NCBI RefSeq assembly: GCF_003002955.1
Contig: NZ_PVTJ01000008.1
Coordinates: 1 to 64,000 of the forward strand
Length of the DNA stretch: 64,000 bases
Source of the DNA: Glycomyces artemisiae
GTDB lineage: Bacteria > Actinomycetota > Actinomycetes > Mycobacteriales > Micromonosporaceae
Direction: 5' to 3'
This document shows positions 53,898 to 62,903 of the stretch, piece by piece (within the stretch, counting starts at the first letter, position 1; the number at the start of each line of letters is the position of its first letter). The notes beneath the pieces were generated by a model that saw only the letters and a list, made by a program, of their open reading frames with translations, did no database searches and was not told where the DNA came from. The position numbers and the translations under genes were made by a program.

Positions 53898-54883
53898 TGA
53901 AGACCCCCGTCCGACTCGGCGCCTTCGGGCTCGGACTCGCCGCGCTGTTCGGGGGCGCGTACGCGGTCGCCGCGAACGTCGTCCCCGACAGCGCCGTCGA
54001 CCAGCGCCTCGAAGACACCGACACCGAGCACGACATGGACATGGGAACGGAGACCGACATGGAAGACCACGGCGGCCACGAGGCCGACCCGGTCCGCGGC
54101 CTCTCGATCGAGCAGGACGGCTACGTCCTCAGCGAAGTCGCCGCCCCCGCCGAAGTCGGCGCCGACGGCGTCCTCTCCTTCGGCATCACCGCCCCCGACG
54201 GCGAGCCGCTCAAGCAGTACACCGAGTCCCACGAGAAGGACCTGCACCTCATCGTCGTGCGCGCCGACGGCGCCGAGTTCCGGCACGTCCACCCCGAGTT
54301 CGACGGCGAGACCTGGTCCCTGCCCTGGTCCTGGGACCAGCCCGGCACCTACCGCGTCTTCGCCGACTTCGTCCCCGGCGACACCGGCGAGGAACTCGAC
54401 GTGACCCTCACGCGCACCGTCGAAGTCGCGGGCGACTACACGCCCCGCGCCGAGAACCCGGTCACCCGCACCGCCAGCGTCGACGGCTTCGACGTCACCC
54501 TCACCGGCGACCTCGCCGCAGGGACGACCACCGAACTCACCGTCGAGGTCGCGAAGGACGGCGCGCCCGTCACCGCCCTGGAGCCGTACCTCGGCGCCTG
54601 GGGCCACCTCGTGGCCCTCCGCGAAGGCGACCTCGGCTACCTGCACGTCCACCCCGAAGGCGACGAGCCCGAGCCCGGCACCACCTCGGGACCGCAGATC
54701 GTGTTCGCCACCGCCGCACCCACCGAGGGCCGGTACCTGCTCTACCTGGACTTCCAGGTCGACGGCCAGGTCCACACCGCGCCCTTCGTCCTCGACACCG
54801 ACGGCACCGAGCCCGCCGGGGACGCGACGAGCGAGGAGCCCCACGGCCACGACGCCGACGAGCCCTCGCACGACGACAACTAA
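53897..54883 (+). CDS. Exported or membrane-anchored His/Met/Asp-rich copper-operon protein
   Basis: 328 aa. An N-terminal hydrophobic helix (LGAFGLGLAALFGGAYAVAA) serves as signal or anchor; there is no lipobox. Next comes a metal-ligand-rich segment (DTEHDMDMGTETDMEDHGGH) and two beta-sandwich-like halves with HVHPEF and YLHVHPEGDE motifs, then a His/Asp-rich tail. Similar proteins occur in actinobacterial cop operons, function unproven. Likely binds or buffers copper outside the membrane. Translated with copZ (ATG overlaps the stop) and followed by copA. Confidence 0.78.
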   Translation: MKTPVRLGAFGLGLAALFGGAYAVAANVVPDSAVDQRLEDTDTEHDMDMGTETDMEDHGGHEADPVRGLSIEQDGYVLSEVAAPAEVGADGVLSFGITAPDGEPLKQYTESHEKDLHLIVVRADGAEFRHVHPEFDGETWSLPWSWDQPGTYRVFADFVPGDTGEELDVTLTRTVEVAGDYTPRAENPVTRTASVDGFDVTLTGDLAAGTTTELTVEVAKDGAPVTALEPYLGAWGHLVALREGDLGYLHVHPEGDEPEPGTTSGPQIVFATAAPTEGRYLLYLDFQVDGQVHTAPFVLDTDGTEPAGDATSEEPHGHDADEPSHDDN

Positions 54884-54910
54884 GCCGCACGAGCAGAAGG
54901 AAGGACGACC

Positions 54911-57154
54911 ATGGCATCGGCCCCCGCCGCCGCGAACCGCATCGAACTCGAAATCGGCGGCATGACCTGCGCCTCCTGCGCCATGCGGATCGAGAAGAAG
55001 CTCAACAAGCTCGACGGCGTCACCGCCAGCGTCAACTACGCCACCGAGAAGGCCCAGATCGAGGCCCCCGCGGGCACCGACCCGGCCGAACTCATCGCCG
55101 TGGTCGAGAAGACCGGCTACACCGCCGCCGTCCCCAAGGCCCCCGAGCCGGAGGCCGACGAGACGGACCGCCCCGACCCCGAGCTGACCTCGCTGCGAGG
55201 CCGCCTCATCGCCTCGATCGTCCTGTCGGTCCCGGTCATCGCCATGTCGATGGCCCCGGCCCTCCAGTTCGAGTACTGGCAGTGGCTCTCGCTCGCGCTG
55301 GCGTGGCCGGTGATCCTGTGGGGCGCCTGGCCGTTCCACAAGGCCGCCTGGACGAACCTGCGCCACGGCGCGGCCACCATGGACACGCTCGTGTCCGTGG
55401 GCACCCTCGCCGCGTTCGCGTGGTCGATCTATGCACTCTTCTGGGGGACGGCCGGGACGCCGGGCATGAAGCACCCGTTCGAGTTCACCGTGGAGCCCAG
55501 CGACGGCGCCTCGAACCTGTACCTCGAAGTGGCCGCGGGCGTCACGATGTTCATCCTCGCCGGGCGGTACTTCGAGAAGCGCTCGAAGCGCAAGGCCGGC
55601 GCGGCCCTGCGGGCGCTGCTCGAAATGGGCGCCAAGGACGTCGCGGTGCTCCGCGGCGGCGCCGAGACGCGCGTGCCGATCGCGCAGCTCGCGGTCGGCG
55701 ACGAGTTCGTGGTCCGGCCGGGGGAGAAGATCGCCGCCGACGGCGTGATCGTCTCCGGCACCTCCGCGATCGACGCGTCGATGCTCACCGGCGAGTCGGT
55801 GCCCGTGGAGGTCGCCGAGGGCGACCCGGTCACCGGCGCCACCGTCAACGCCGGAGGCCGCCTCGTCGTCAAGGCCACCCGCGTAGGCTCGGACACGCAG
55901 CTCGCGCAGATGGCGCGCCTGGTCGAAGAGGCCCAGTCCGGGAAGGCCGAGGTCCAGCGCCTCGCCGACCGGGTCTCGGGGATCTTCGTGCCCGTGGTCA
56001 TCGCGATCGCGGTCGGCACGCTCGGGTTCTGGCTCGGCGCCGGGTTCCCCGCGGCCTCGGCGTTCACCGCCGCCGTCGCGGTCCTCATCATCGCGTGCCC
56101 GTGCGCCCTGGGCCTGGCGACGCCGACCGCGCTGCTCGTCGGCACCGGCCGCGGCGCCCAGATGGGCGTGCTCATCAAGGGCCCGGAGATCCTGGAGTCC
56201 ACGCGCAAGGTCGACACGATCGTCCTCGACAAGACCGGCACCGTCACCACCGGGAAGATGACCCTCGTGGACGCGGTCGCCGCCGAGGGCACTGACCGCG
56301 CCGAGCTGCTGCGGCTCGCCGGGGCGATCGAGCACGCCTCGGAGCACCCGGTGGCGCAGGCGATCGCGAAGGGCGCGGCCGCCGAGGTCGAGCTCCCGGC
56401 GGTCGAGGACTTCCAGAACGTCGAGGGCAAAGGCGTCCAGGGCGTCGTCGACGGGCACTACGTCGTCGTCGGCCGCGACAGCCTCCTCGCGGACTGGAAG
56501 CTGGAACTGGCCCCGGCGCTCGCCGAGGCGAAGGCCGAGGCCGAGCGCGGCGGCAAGACCGCCGTGGCGGTCGCCTGGGACGGCGAGGCCCGCGGGGTCC
56601 TGGTCGTCGCCGACACCGTGAAGCCGACCAGCGTCGAAGCGGTCGCCCAGTTCAAGGCCCTCGGGCTGACCCCGGTCCTGCTGACGGGCGACAACAAGGC
56701 CGTCGCCGAGCGCATCGGCGCCGAGGTCGGGATCGACGAGGTCATCGCCGAGGTGCTTCCCGCGGACAAGGTCGCGGCCGTCGCGAAGCTCCAGGCCGAG
56801 GGCAAGGTGGTGGCGATGGTCGGCGACGGCGTCAACGACGCCGCGGCGCTCGCCAAGGCCGACCTGGGCCTGGCGATGGGCACCGGCACCGACGTCGCGA
56901 TCGAGGCCGCCGACCTGACGCTGGTCCGCGGCGACCTGCGCGGCGCGGCGGACGCCATCCGCCTGTCGCGGCGCACGCTCGGCACCATCAAGGGCAACCT
57001 GTTCTGGGCGTTCGCCTACAACGTCGCGGCGATCCCGCTCGCGGCCCTCGGCCTGCTCAACCCGATGCTCGCCGGTGCGGCCATGGCCTTCTCCAGCGTG
57101 TTCGTGGTCGGCAACAGCCTGCGCCTGCGCTCCTTCAAGAGCCGCGCGCTCTAA
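54911..57154 (+). CDS. copA: Copper-translocating P-type ATPase CopA
   Basis: 747 aa P1B-1 ATPase exporting Cu(I). One N-terminal HMA domain (MTCASC, Cys20 and Cys23), the actuator TGES, the membrane Cys-Pro-Cys at 396-398, the phosphorylated Asp440 in DKTGT, HP in SEHPVAQAI, and [10 protein letters not shown] in the ATP domain. ATG 54911 after GAAGGAAGGACG. Final gene of the CsoR-controlled operon; a strong hairpin follows. Confidence 0.95.
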   Translation: MASAPAAANRIELEIGGMTCASCAMRIEKKLNKLDGVTASVNYATEKAQIEAPAGTDPAELIAVVEKTGYTAAVPKAPEPEADETDRPDPELTSLRGRLIASIVLSVPVIAMSMAPALQFEYWQWLSLALAWPVILWGAWPFHKAAWTNLRHGAATMDTLVSVGTLAAFAWSIYALFWGTAGTPGMKHPFEFTVEPSDGASNLYLEVAAGVTMFILAGRYFEKRSKRKAGAALRALLEMGAKDVAVLRGGAETRVPIAQLAVGDEFVVRPGEKIAADGVIVSGTSAIDASMLTGESVPVEVAEGDPVTGATVNAGGRLVVKATRVGSDTQLAQMARLVEEAQSGKAEVQRLADRVSGIFVPVVIAIAVGTLGFWLGAGFPAASAFTAAVAVLIIACPCALGLATPTALLVGTGRGAQMGVLIKGPEILESTRKVDTIVLDKTGTVTTGKMTLVDAVAAEGTDRAELLRLAGAIEHASEHPVAQAIAKGAAAEVELPAVEDFQNVEGKGVQGVVDGHYVVVGRDSLLADWKLELAPALAEAKAEAERGGKTAVAVAWDGEARGVLVVADTVKPTSVEAVAQFKALGLTPVLLTGDNKAVAERIGAEVGIDEVIAEVLPADKVAAVAKLQAEGKVVAMVGDGVNDAAALAKADLGLAMGTGTDVAIEAADLTLVRGDLRGAADAIRLSRRTLGTIKGNLFWAFAYNVAAIPLAALGLLNPMLAGAAMAFSSVFVVGNSLRLRSFKSRAL

Positions 57155-57165
57155 CGGCACGAAGC

Positions 57166-57192
57166 GGGCCCCGCCGGTCTCCGGCGGGGCCC
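57166..57192. terminator. Terminator hairpin after copA
   Basis: GGGCCCCGCCGG (57166-57177) and CCGGCGGGGCCC (57181-57192) pair perfectly over 12 bp with a TCT loop. It lies between convergent genes and could stop both. Confidence 0.8.
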
Positions 57193-57196
57193 TGCG

Positions 57197-58042
57197 CTAT
57201 GCCGCCGCGAGCCGCGCGGCCTCGGCCGCGACATGCTCCACCGCGCCGGCGCCCCACTGCTCGACGGCCGCGTCGAGCTCCGCGGGATCGGTCCCGCGCA
57301 CCTCCAGGAACAGCCTCGCGCCGTGCCCGGTGCCCTCGCCCAGGCGCATCCGCACCTCCCCGCCCGGCTCGCCGTGCGCGACGACGAACGCGAACGACTC
57401 CGGCCTCTCGCACTCGGTCACGGTCCCCAGCAGCACGTGCGGGACCTGCGGCGCCCGGAACTCCGCGCCCACACCCGGGGCCCGCTTCCCGCCGAAGAAC
57501 AGGTCCCACGCGGCCTGCGCCGGACACACGAGCTGCCGCTCGAACCGCGCGGTCCACCCGTCAGGGCTCTGATCCACCTGCGGCCGATCGAGCCCGAAGC
57601 GCGCCGCCAGCTCCTCGTGGCGGGCCTCGCCGCGGCCCGGGTCGCCCGGCGTCCGGTCGGCGAGGACCTCGTCCAGGCCCGCCATGCACTGCTCCCACCC
57701 CGTCGCGAAGCTCGCCGCCCCGCCGCGGTCGTCGAAGCCGTGCAGCAGCGTGAACCGGGTCCCGCCGTCCTCCTCGGCCAGCGCGAACTCCAGCCTGTCG
57801 CCGCCCCACGTGAACGCCAGGCGCCGCGGCGGGTCCGCGGCGAGGACCTCGCCCTCGCCGCCCTCGCCGAAGTCGGCCCTCCCTCCCGCGCGCAGCTCCA
57901 GTTCGGCGCCGAACGGGAACCACTGCGCGAGCTGCGCGGGCTCGGTCACCGCGCGCCAGACGCGGTCGATCGGGTGGTCGTAACGCCGCTCGACCCTGAC
58001 GGCCGGCCGGCCGCGGTCGGCGAGCATCCCGGGATCGGACAT
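57197..58042 (-). CDS. AHSA1/SRPBCC-family protein with two START-like halves
   Basis: 281 aa. First half is a clear AHSA1-like SRPBCC domain (VERRYDHPIDRVWRAVTEPAQLAQWFPF; DDRGGAASFATGWEQCMAGL). The second half (~150-281) is a degenerate repeat of the fold. Function is unknown; such proteins may bind hydrophobic ligands. ATG 58042 with GAGGAACG upstream. Convergent with copA. Confidence 0.85.
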   Translation of the reverse strand: MSDPGMLADRGRPAVRVERRYDHPIDRVWRAVTEPAQLAQWFPFGAELELRAGGRADFGEGGEGEVLAADPPRRLAFTWGGDRLEFALAEEDGGTRFTLLHGFDDRGGAASFATGWEQCMAGLDEVLADRTPGDPGRGEARHEELAARFGLDRPQVDQSPDGWTARFERQLVCPAQAAWDLFFGGKRAPGVGAEFRAPQVPHVLLGTVTECERPESFAFVVAHGEPGGEVRMRLGEGTGHGARLFLEVRGTDPAELDAAVEQWGAGAVEHVAAEAARLAAA

Positions 58043-58251
58043 CGTTCCTCCTCGTGCAGCGGCTCCTCGTCCCAGCGTCGCCGCGCACCGGCGCGGGCGC
58101 TGGCGAACCCGGGATCCCGCGGTCCGGCGGGCACGTCGAGCCCCGGACCGGCCGCCGCGGGTGGCCTGCGGCGCAGGCGCGCGCCACGCCCGGCCGCCTT
58201 CTGGGACCCGGTGCTAGGTTCGGCGCGGAACCACTCTGAAAGGGGCCCGCG

Positions 58252-58569
58252 GTGGCAAAGAACCCCGTCTTCCTGTACCGGATGCTCACCCTCGCCGAAG
58301 GCTGGTCCTTCGTGCTCCTCCTCGTCTTCGGGTCCGTGCTCAGCCGCGTCTCCGAGATCGACCTGGTGATGCCGCTCGGCGCGCTCCACGGCGCCCTGTT
58401 CGTGCTCCTGGTCGGCTCCACCCTCGTCATCCGCCGCCGCCTCGGCTGGGGCTTCGGCACCACGCTCCTCGCGCTCGTCTGCGCCGTCGTGCCGCTCGCC
58501 CCGTTCTGGTTCCACCACCGCAAGCGCGAGGACTTCCTCGCCGCCGAGCGCGCGGTCCAGCCCGCCTAG
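58252..58569 (+). CDS. DUF3817 membrane protein
   Basis: 105 aa, three to four TM helices. FLYRMLTLAEGWSFVLLL and LGALHGALFVLLV are typical of DUF3817 (YrhC/integral membrane) proteins. GTG 58252 follows GAAAGGGG; TAGGTT at 58215-58220 may be the -10. Function unknown. Confidence 0.88.
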   Translation: MAKNPVFLYRMLTLAEGWSFVLLLVFGSVLSRVSEIDLVMPLGALHGALFVLLVGSTLVIRRRLGWGFGTTLLALVCAVVPLAPFWFHHRKREDFLAAERAVQPA

Positions 58570-58584
58570 ACCCGTACGCCTCCC

Positions 58585-58618
58585 CAGCGCGTCCACGGCA
58601 TCCTCCGTGGACGCGCTG
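58585..58618 (+). terminator. Terminator hairpin after the DUF3817 gene
   Basis: CAGCGCGTCCACGG (58585-58598) and CCGTGGACGCGCTG (58605-58618) pair perfectly over 14 bp, followed by TTCTC. Confidence 0.8.
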
Positions 58619-58671
58619 TTCTCGTCCTGCCTGCGAAAACGATTGCCGCCGCGATACCGGTGTGACTGCTG

Positions 58672-58724
58672 TTGCGTTCCCGAGAATCTTTGGTATCGTT
58701 CCTGGAAACGTTCTTAAGAACGTT
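58672..58724 (+). promoter_or_regulatory. LacI operon promoter and operator
   Basis: TTGCGT (58672-58677), 16 nt, TATCGT (58694-58699). Just downstream is AACGTTCTT-AAGAACGTT (58707-58724), a perfect 18-bp palindrome extendable to GGAAACGTTC with one mismatch. It has the central symmetry of LacI-family operators and would block elongation or initiation. Confidence 0.75.
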
Positions 58725-58754
58725 CCCAAACCCCTCCTACCCGCAAGGATCAGG

Positions 58755-59768
58755 ATGGCTGAGACGCAGAAGTCCAACCTCCAGCTCGTCGCCGCCAAGG
58801 CCGGCGTGTCCGTGTCCTCCGTGTCGCGGGTCCTCAACGGCGGCTCCGCCTCCGAGGAACTCGCACGGAAAGTCCGCGAGGCCGCCGCCGAACTCGGCTA
58901 CGTCCCCCACGCCAGCGCCCGCACCATGCGCACCGGCCGCACCGACCAGATCACCCTCGCCGTCGCCGACGTCGGCAACCCCGTCTACGTGCAGATGATG
59001 CGCACCGTCACCGGGATCGTCGCCAAGGCCGGGTACCGGCTCGTCGTCTCCTCCACCGGCGCCGACCCGCAGTCGCAGATCGACCTGGTCACCAGCCTCA
59101 ACCGCGGCTACGCCGACGGGCTGCTCATGAGCCCCCTGCGCATCACCGAAGACCTCGTCGAGGCCATGAAGTCCAGCCGCCTCCCGATCGTCGTCATCGG
59201 CACCCTCCCCGCCGACGTCGCCCTCGACAACGTGCGCGCCGACTCCGCCACCGGCATCGGCCTCGCCGTCGAGCACCTCGTGGCCCAGGGCCGCAGGCGC
59301 ATCGCGCTCGTCAACGGCCCCGTCGACACCGTCCCCGGCTCGGCCCGCCTCGCCGGGTACCTCTCCGCGATCGAGCGCTTCGGGCTCGCCACCTCCGCGG
59401 AACTCCAGGTCACCGCCTCGGCGTTCACGTACAAGGCCGGGCGCAAGGCCACCGCCGCGCTCCTGGCTCAGGCCAGCCCCGACGCGATCATCGGCGCCAA
59501 CGACCTCCTCGGCGTCGCCGCCCTCAAAGAGCTCGCCGCCGCCGGCCGCCGCGTCCCCGAGGACGTCGCCGTCGTCGGCATGGACGACACCGACGCCGCC
59601 GAACTCGCCACCCCGTCCCTGACCTCGGTGGACCTCGGCTCGGCGAAGCGCGCCAAGGCCGCCGCGAAGCTCCTCATCCGCCGCATCGCCGAACCCGGCG
59701 CCCCCGTCAGCCGCATCGTCATCCCCCCGGCCCTGTCGGTCCGCGAATCCACCGGAGGCCCGGCATGA
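58755..59768 (+). CDS. LacI-family transcriptional regulator
   Basis: 337 aa. HTH and hinge (LQLVAAKAGVSVSSVSRVLNG; AAAELGYVPHASARTMRTG) followed by a periplasmic-binding-like sugar domain. ATG 58755 follows AAGGATCAGG; the frame extends 31 codons upstream but across the promoter and operator. First gene of the sugar ABC operon and coupled to it (ATGA), so it is autoregulated together with its targets. Confidence 0.93.
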   Translation: MAETQKSNLQLVAAKAGVSVSSVSRVLNGGSASEELARKVREAAAELGYVPHASARTMRTGRTDQITLAVADVGNPVYVQMMRTVTGIVAKAGYRLVVSSTGADPQSQIDLVTSLNRGYADGLLMSPLRITEDLVEAMKSSRLPIVVIGTLPADVALDNVRADSATGIGLAVEHLVAQGRRRIALVNGPVDTVPGSARLAGYLSAIERFGLATSAELQVTASAFTYKAGRKATAALLAQASPDAIIGANDLLGVAALKELAAAGRRVPEDVAVVGMDDTDAAELATPSLTSVDLGSAKRAKAAAKLLIRRIAEPGAPVSRIVIPPALSVRESTGGPA

Positions 59769-60679
59769 CCGCCCTCGCCGCACCCGCACCGCCGCGCCGG
59801 CGCCGCCGCTCGACCGAGGGCCGCGACGCGTGGCTGCTGGTCCTGCCCGCGCTGCTGCCGGTGATGCTGTTCAGCGTCTACCCGCTCGTCTACGGCGTGC
59901 TCCTCGGCTTCACCGACGCCGAGGCCGGGCTCAACGTCGAGACGCACTTCAACGGCCTCGACAACTACACCGCGCTCGCGGGCAACGAGCTGTTCTGGAA
60001 CTCGTTCAAGATCGGCCTCATCTGGGCGTTCTCGGTGACGATCCTCCAGTTCCTCGCCTCCCTCGGCCTCGCGCTGCTGCTCAACCTGAACCTGCGGCTG
60101 CGCTGGCTGGCCCGCACGCTCGCGCTCATCCCGTGGGCGATGCCGCCGGTGATCATCGCGATCATGTGGCAGCTCATGCTCAACCCGAACTACGGACCGG
60201 TCAACCGGACCCTGGAGTCGCTGGGCCTGCCGTCCTCGATCAACTGGCTCGGCGAGTCGGCGATCGCCCTCCCGGTGGTCATCGTCGTCGGCGTGTGGGC
60301 GGGGATGCCGCAGACCACGATCACGCTCCTGGCCGGGCTCCAGTCGGTCCCCGCGGAACTGAACGAGGCGGCCGCGATCGACGGCGCCACCACCTGGCGC
60401 CGGTTCTGGCACGTGACGCTCCCGGCGCTGCGCCCGATCATCACCGCGATCACCACGCTCGACCTGATCTGGAACTTCAACTCGTTCGCGCTCGTGTTCG
60501 TCCTCACCGCGGGCGGCCCGGGCGGGACCACGATGCTGCCGAGCCTGTTCGCCTACAACGAGGCGTTCCGGTACGGCAACTTCGGCTACGCCGCCGCGAT
60601 GGGCAACGTCATGGTGATCCTCATCGGCGCGTTCCTGTTCCTGTACCTGCGCGCCCAGATGCGGAGCCGGACCTCATGA
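59765..60679 (+). CDS. Carbohydrate ABC transporter permease, MalF type
   Basis: 304 aa, six TMs, coupling motif ELNEAAAIDGATTWRRFWHV. N-terminal Arg-rich cytoplasmic tail. Start overlaps the LacI stop. Pairs with the MalG-type subunit (ATGA overlap at its end). Confidence 0.94.
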   Translation: MTALAAPAPPRRRRRSTEGRDAWLLVLPALLPVMLFSVYPLVYGVLLGFTDAEAGLNVETHFNGLDNYTALAGNELFWNSFKIGLIWAFSVTILQFLASLGLALLLNLNLRLRWLARTLALIPWAMPPVIIAIMWQLMLNPNYGPVNRTLESLGLPSSINWLGESAIALPVVIVVGVWAGMPQTTITLLAGLQSVPAELNEAAAIDGATTWRRFWHVTLPALRPIITAITTLDLIWNFNSFALVFVLTAGGPGGTTMLPSLFAYNEAFRYGNFGYAAAMGNVMVILIGAFLFLYLRAQMRSRTS

Positions 60680-61518
60680 CGAAATCGATGCGCAGCCCCC
60701 TCGCCCGCCCGCTCCAGTACGTCGCGCTGCTGGCGTACATGTGCTTCCTGGCGTTCCCGCTGGTCTTCCTGCTCACGACCGCGTTCAAGACCGACCGCGA
60801 GATCCGCTCGCCCGACCCGAGCTTCCTGCCGCAGTCGCTGAACTTCGACAACTTCACGGCCGCGATCGAACGCGCGGACCTGTTCCGCGCGGCCGGGAAC
60901 AGCCTCCTGACCGCGGTCACCACCACGGTGATCGTCACGGCCGTGTCGCTCCCGGCGGCCTACGCCCTCGTGCGGTTCCGCACGAAGCTGCGCGCCGTCG
61001 CCACCGGGTGGATCCTGCTGTCGCAGGTGTTCCCGTTCATCCTCATCATCATCCCGCTGTTCCTGCTGCTCAAGAACATCGGCCTGGTGAACACGCTGCT
61101 GGGCCTGGTCCTGGTGTACGCGGTGTGGGCGCTGCCGTTCGCGCTGTGGATGCTCCAGGGCTACGTCTCGGCGATCCCCGTCGAACTCGAAGAGGCCAGC
61201 GCCGTCGACGGCGCCGGGCGCTTCAAGACCCTCGTCAGGATCGTCCTGCCGCTGCTCGCGCCGGGCCTGGTCGCGACCAGCCTGTTCACGTTCATCAACT
61301 CCTGGAACGAGTTCTTCTTCGCGCTCGTGCTCATCCAGGACCCCGACATGCAGACCCTGCCGCTCGCCCTCGCCCGCTTCGTCGGCGCCGAGGGGCAGGT
61401 CCAGCTCGGGCCGCTGGCCGCGGCCGCGCTCATCGCGTGCCTGCCCAGCCTCGTCTTCTTCATGCTCATTCAGAAACGGCTCACCGCCGGACTCCTCAGC
61501 GGCGCGGTCAAAGGCTGA
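60676..61518 (+). CDS. Carbohydrate ABC transporter permease, MalG type
   Basis: 280 aa, six TMs, coupling motif ELEEASAVDGAGRFKTLVRI and NSWNEFFFALVL near the C-terminus. No ATPase gene is in the operon, so a shared MsiK-like ATPase encoded elsewhere probably powers it, as is usual in actinobacteria. Confidence 0.94.
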   Translation: MTKSMRSPLARPLQYVALLAYMCFLAFPLVFLLTTAFKTDREIRSPDPSFLPQSLNFDNFTAAIERADLFRAAGNSLLTAVTTTVIVTAVSLPAAYALVRFRTKLRAVATGWILLSQVFPFILIIIPLFLLLKNIGLVNTLLGLVLVYAVWALPFALWMLQGYVSAIPVELEEASAVDGAGRFKTLVRIVLPLLAPGLVATSLFTFINSWNEFFFALVLIQDPDMQTLPLALARFVGAEGQVQLGPLAAAALIACLPSLVFFMLIQKRLTAGLLSGAVKG

Positions 61519-61550
61519 CCGGGCCGACCACTATGGAAAGAGAGAACGAC

Positions 61551-62831
61551 ATGCGAACTCGCACCAGCGCCAGCGTCGCCGCGGTTGCCGGGCTGCTCGC
61601 CCTGCCCCTCGCGCTGACCGGATGCTCGGCCTTCGGCGTCGGGGACGACGGCGGAGACGACGGGAAGGTCACCCTGACCTTCCAGTCCCTCGCCTACCAG
61701 GACACCACGATCGCCGCCACCCAGGAGATCGTCGACGCCTGGAACGAGGCCAACCCCGACGTCCAGGTCGAGCTCGTCCAGGGCTCGTGGGACAACGTCC
61801 ACGACCAGCTCGTCACCCAGTTCCAGGGCGGCACCGCGCCGGACATCATCCACGACGAGTCCGCCGACATCATGGGCTTCGCCGAGCAGGGCTACCTCGC
61901 CGACCTGAGCGACTACCTCTCGGACGACACGAAGTCCGCGGTCTCGGACGACATCTGGGGCACCGTCACCGCCTCCGACGGCTCGATCGTCGCGGCCCCG
62001 ACCCTGCTCCAGTCCTACGTGGTCTTCGCGAACACCGACGCGTTCGCCGACGCGGGCGTGGAGCTCCCGACCGGCGACAGCCTCGCCTGGGACGACTTCC
62101 AGGCCCTCGCCGGGCAGGTCGCCGGGGACGGCTTCGGCCTCGGCTGGGGCCTCCAGCAGCCCACCGCCGCGGTCATGAACCTCTCGCTCGGCTTCGACGG
62201 CACCTACTTCGACGGCGACGCGATCAACGTCGGCGCGAACGAACTCGCCGTGCCCGAGCGCATCCACGCCATGGCCTACGAGGACGGCTCGCTCGACCCG
62301 GTCTCGCTGACCCAGTCCGGCTCCGACGTCCTGCCGGGCTTCTTCGACGGCAAGTACCCGATGTACGTGGCGGGCAACTACATCGCCCAGCAGATCACCG
62401 AGTCCGCGCCCGAGGGCTTCAACTGGGCGGTCCTGCCCCCGCTCGCGGGCACCGCCGGGGCCGTGCAGGCCGCGAACCCGCAGACCATGTCCGTGGCCGC
62501 CGAGTCCGAGCACGTCGAGGAGTCGGCCGCGTTCATCGACTTCTTCATGCAGGCCGACCACCAGGCCGCGCTCGCCCAGGGCGACTGGCTCATCCCGTCC
62601 TCCACGGCCGCGCGCGACCTCGTCGCCGAGCAGACCGCGGGCGAGAACGGCTGGGACGCGATCCTCGCCTCCGGCGAGGGCCTGTCGGCCGCGCCGTTCC
62701 AGTCGGCCGTGAACTACCCGCAGTGGAAGGACCAGTACGCGACCCCGGCCCTCCAGCAGTACCTGGCCGACGAGATCACCGCCGAGCAGCTCACCACGCA
62801 GCTGACCGACGGCTGGAACAGCCTCGGCTAG
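61551..62831 (+). CDS. Sugar ABC transporter substrate-binding lipoprotein (family 1)
   Basis: 426 aa. Lipobox LTGC with Cys25, then an Asp/Gly linker and an SBP family 1 fold (LVTQFQGGTAPDIIHDESADI; FFDGKYPMYVAGNY). ATG 61551 is chosen; an in-frame ATG at 61533 gives a poorer signal start. Binds a sugar or nucleoside-like ligand. Followed by a hairpin that may stabilise its mRNA. Confidence 0.93.
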   Translation: MRTRTSASVAAVAGLLALPLALTGCSAFGVGDDGGDDGKVTLTFQSLAYQDTTIAATQEIVDAWNEANPDVQVELVQGSWDNVHDQLVTQFQGGTAPDIIHDESADIMGFAEQGYLADLSDYLSDDTKSAVSDDIWGTVTASDGSIVAAPTLLQSYVVFANTDAFADAGVELPTGDSLAWDDFQALAGQVAGDGFGLGWGLQQPTAAVMNLSLGFDGTYFDGDAINVGANELAVPERIHAMAYEDGSLDPVSLTQSGSDVLPGFFDGKYPMYVAGNYIAQQITESAPEGFNWAVLPPLAGTAGAVQAANPQTMSVAAESEHVEESAAFIDFFMQADHQAALAQGDWLIPSSTAARDLVAEQTAGENGWDAILASGEGLSAAPFQSAVNYPQWKDQYATPALQQYLADEITAEQLTTQLTDGWNSLG

Positions 62832-62852
62832 CGCCTGTCCGCACCACCCCGT

Positions 62853-62878
62853 CCCGCCGGGGCCCCGGCCCCGGCGGG
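62853..62878 (+). terminator. Intra-operon hairpin after the binding-protein gene
   Basis: CCCGCCGGGGCC (62853-62864) and GGCCCCGGCGGG (62867-62878) pair perfectly over 12 bp. As the next gene is close and co-directional, it probably attenuates read-through or protects the upstream message. Confidence 0.7.
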
Positions 62879-62903
62879 CACCCGAACCGATCAAGGAGAC
62901 ACG

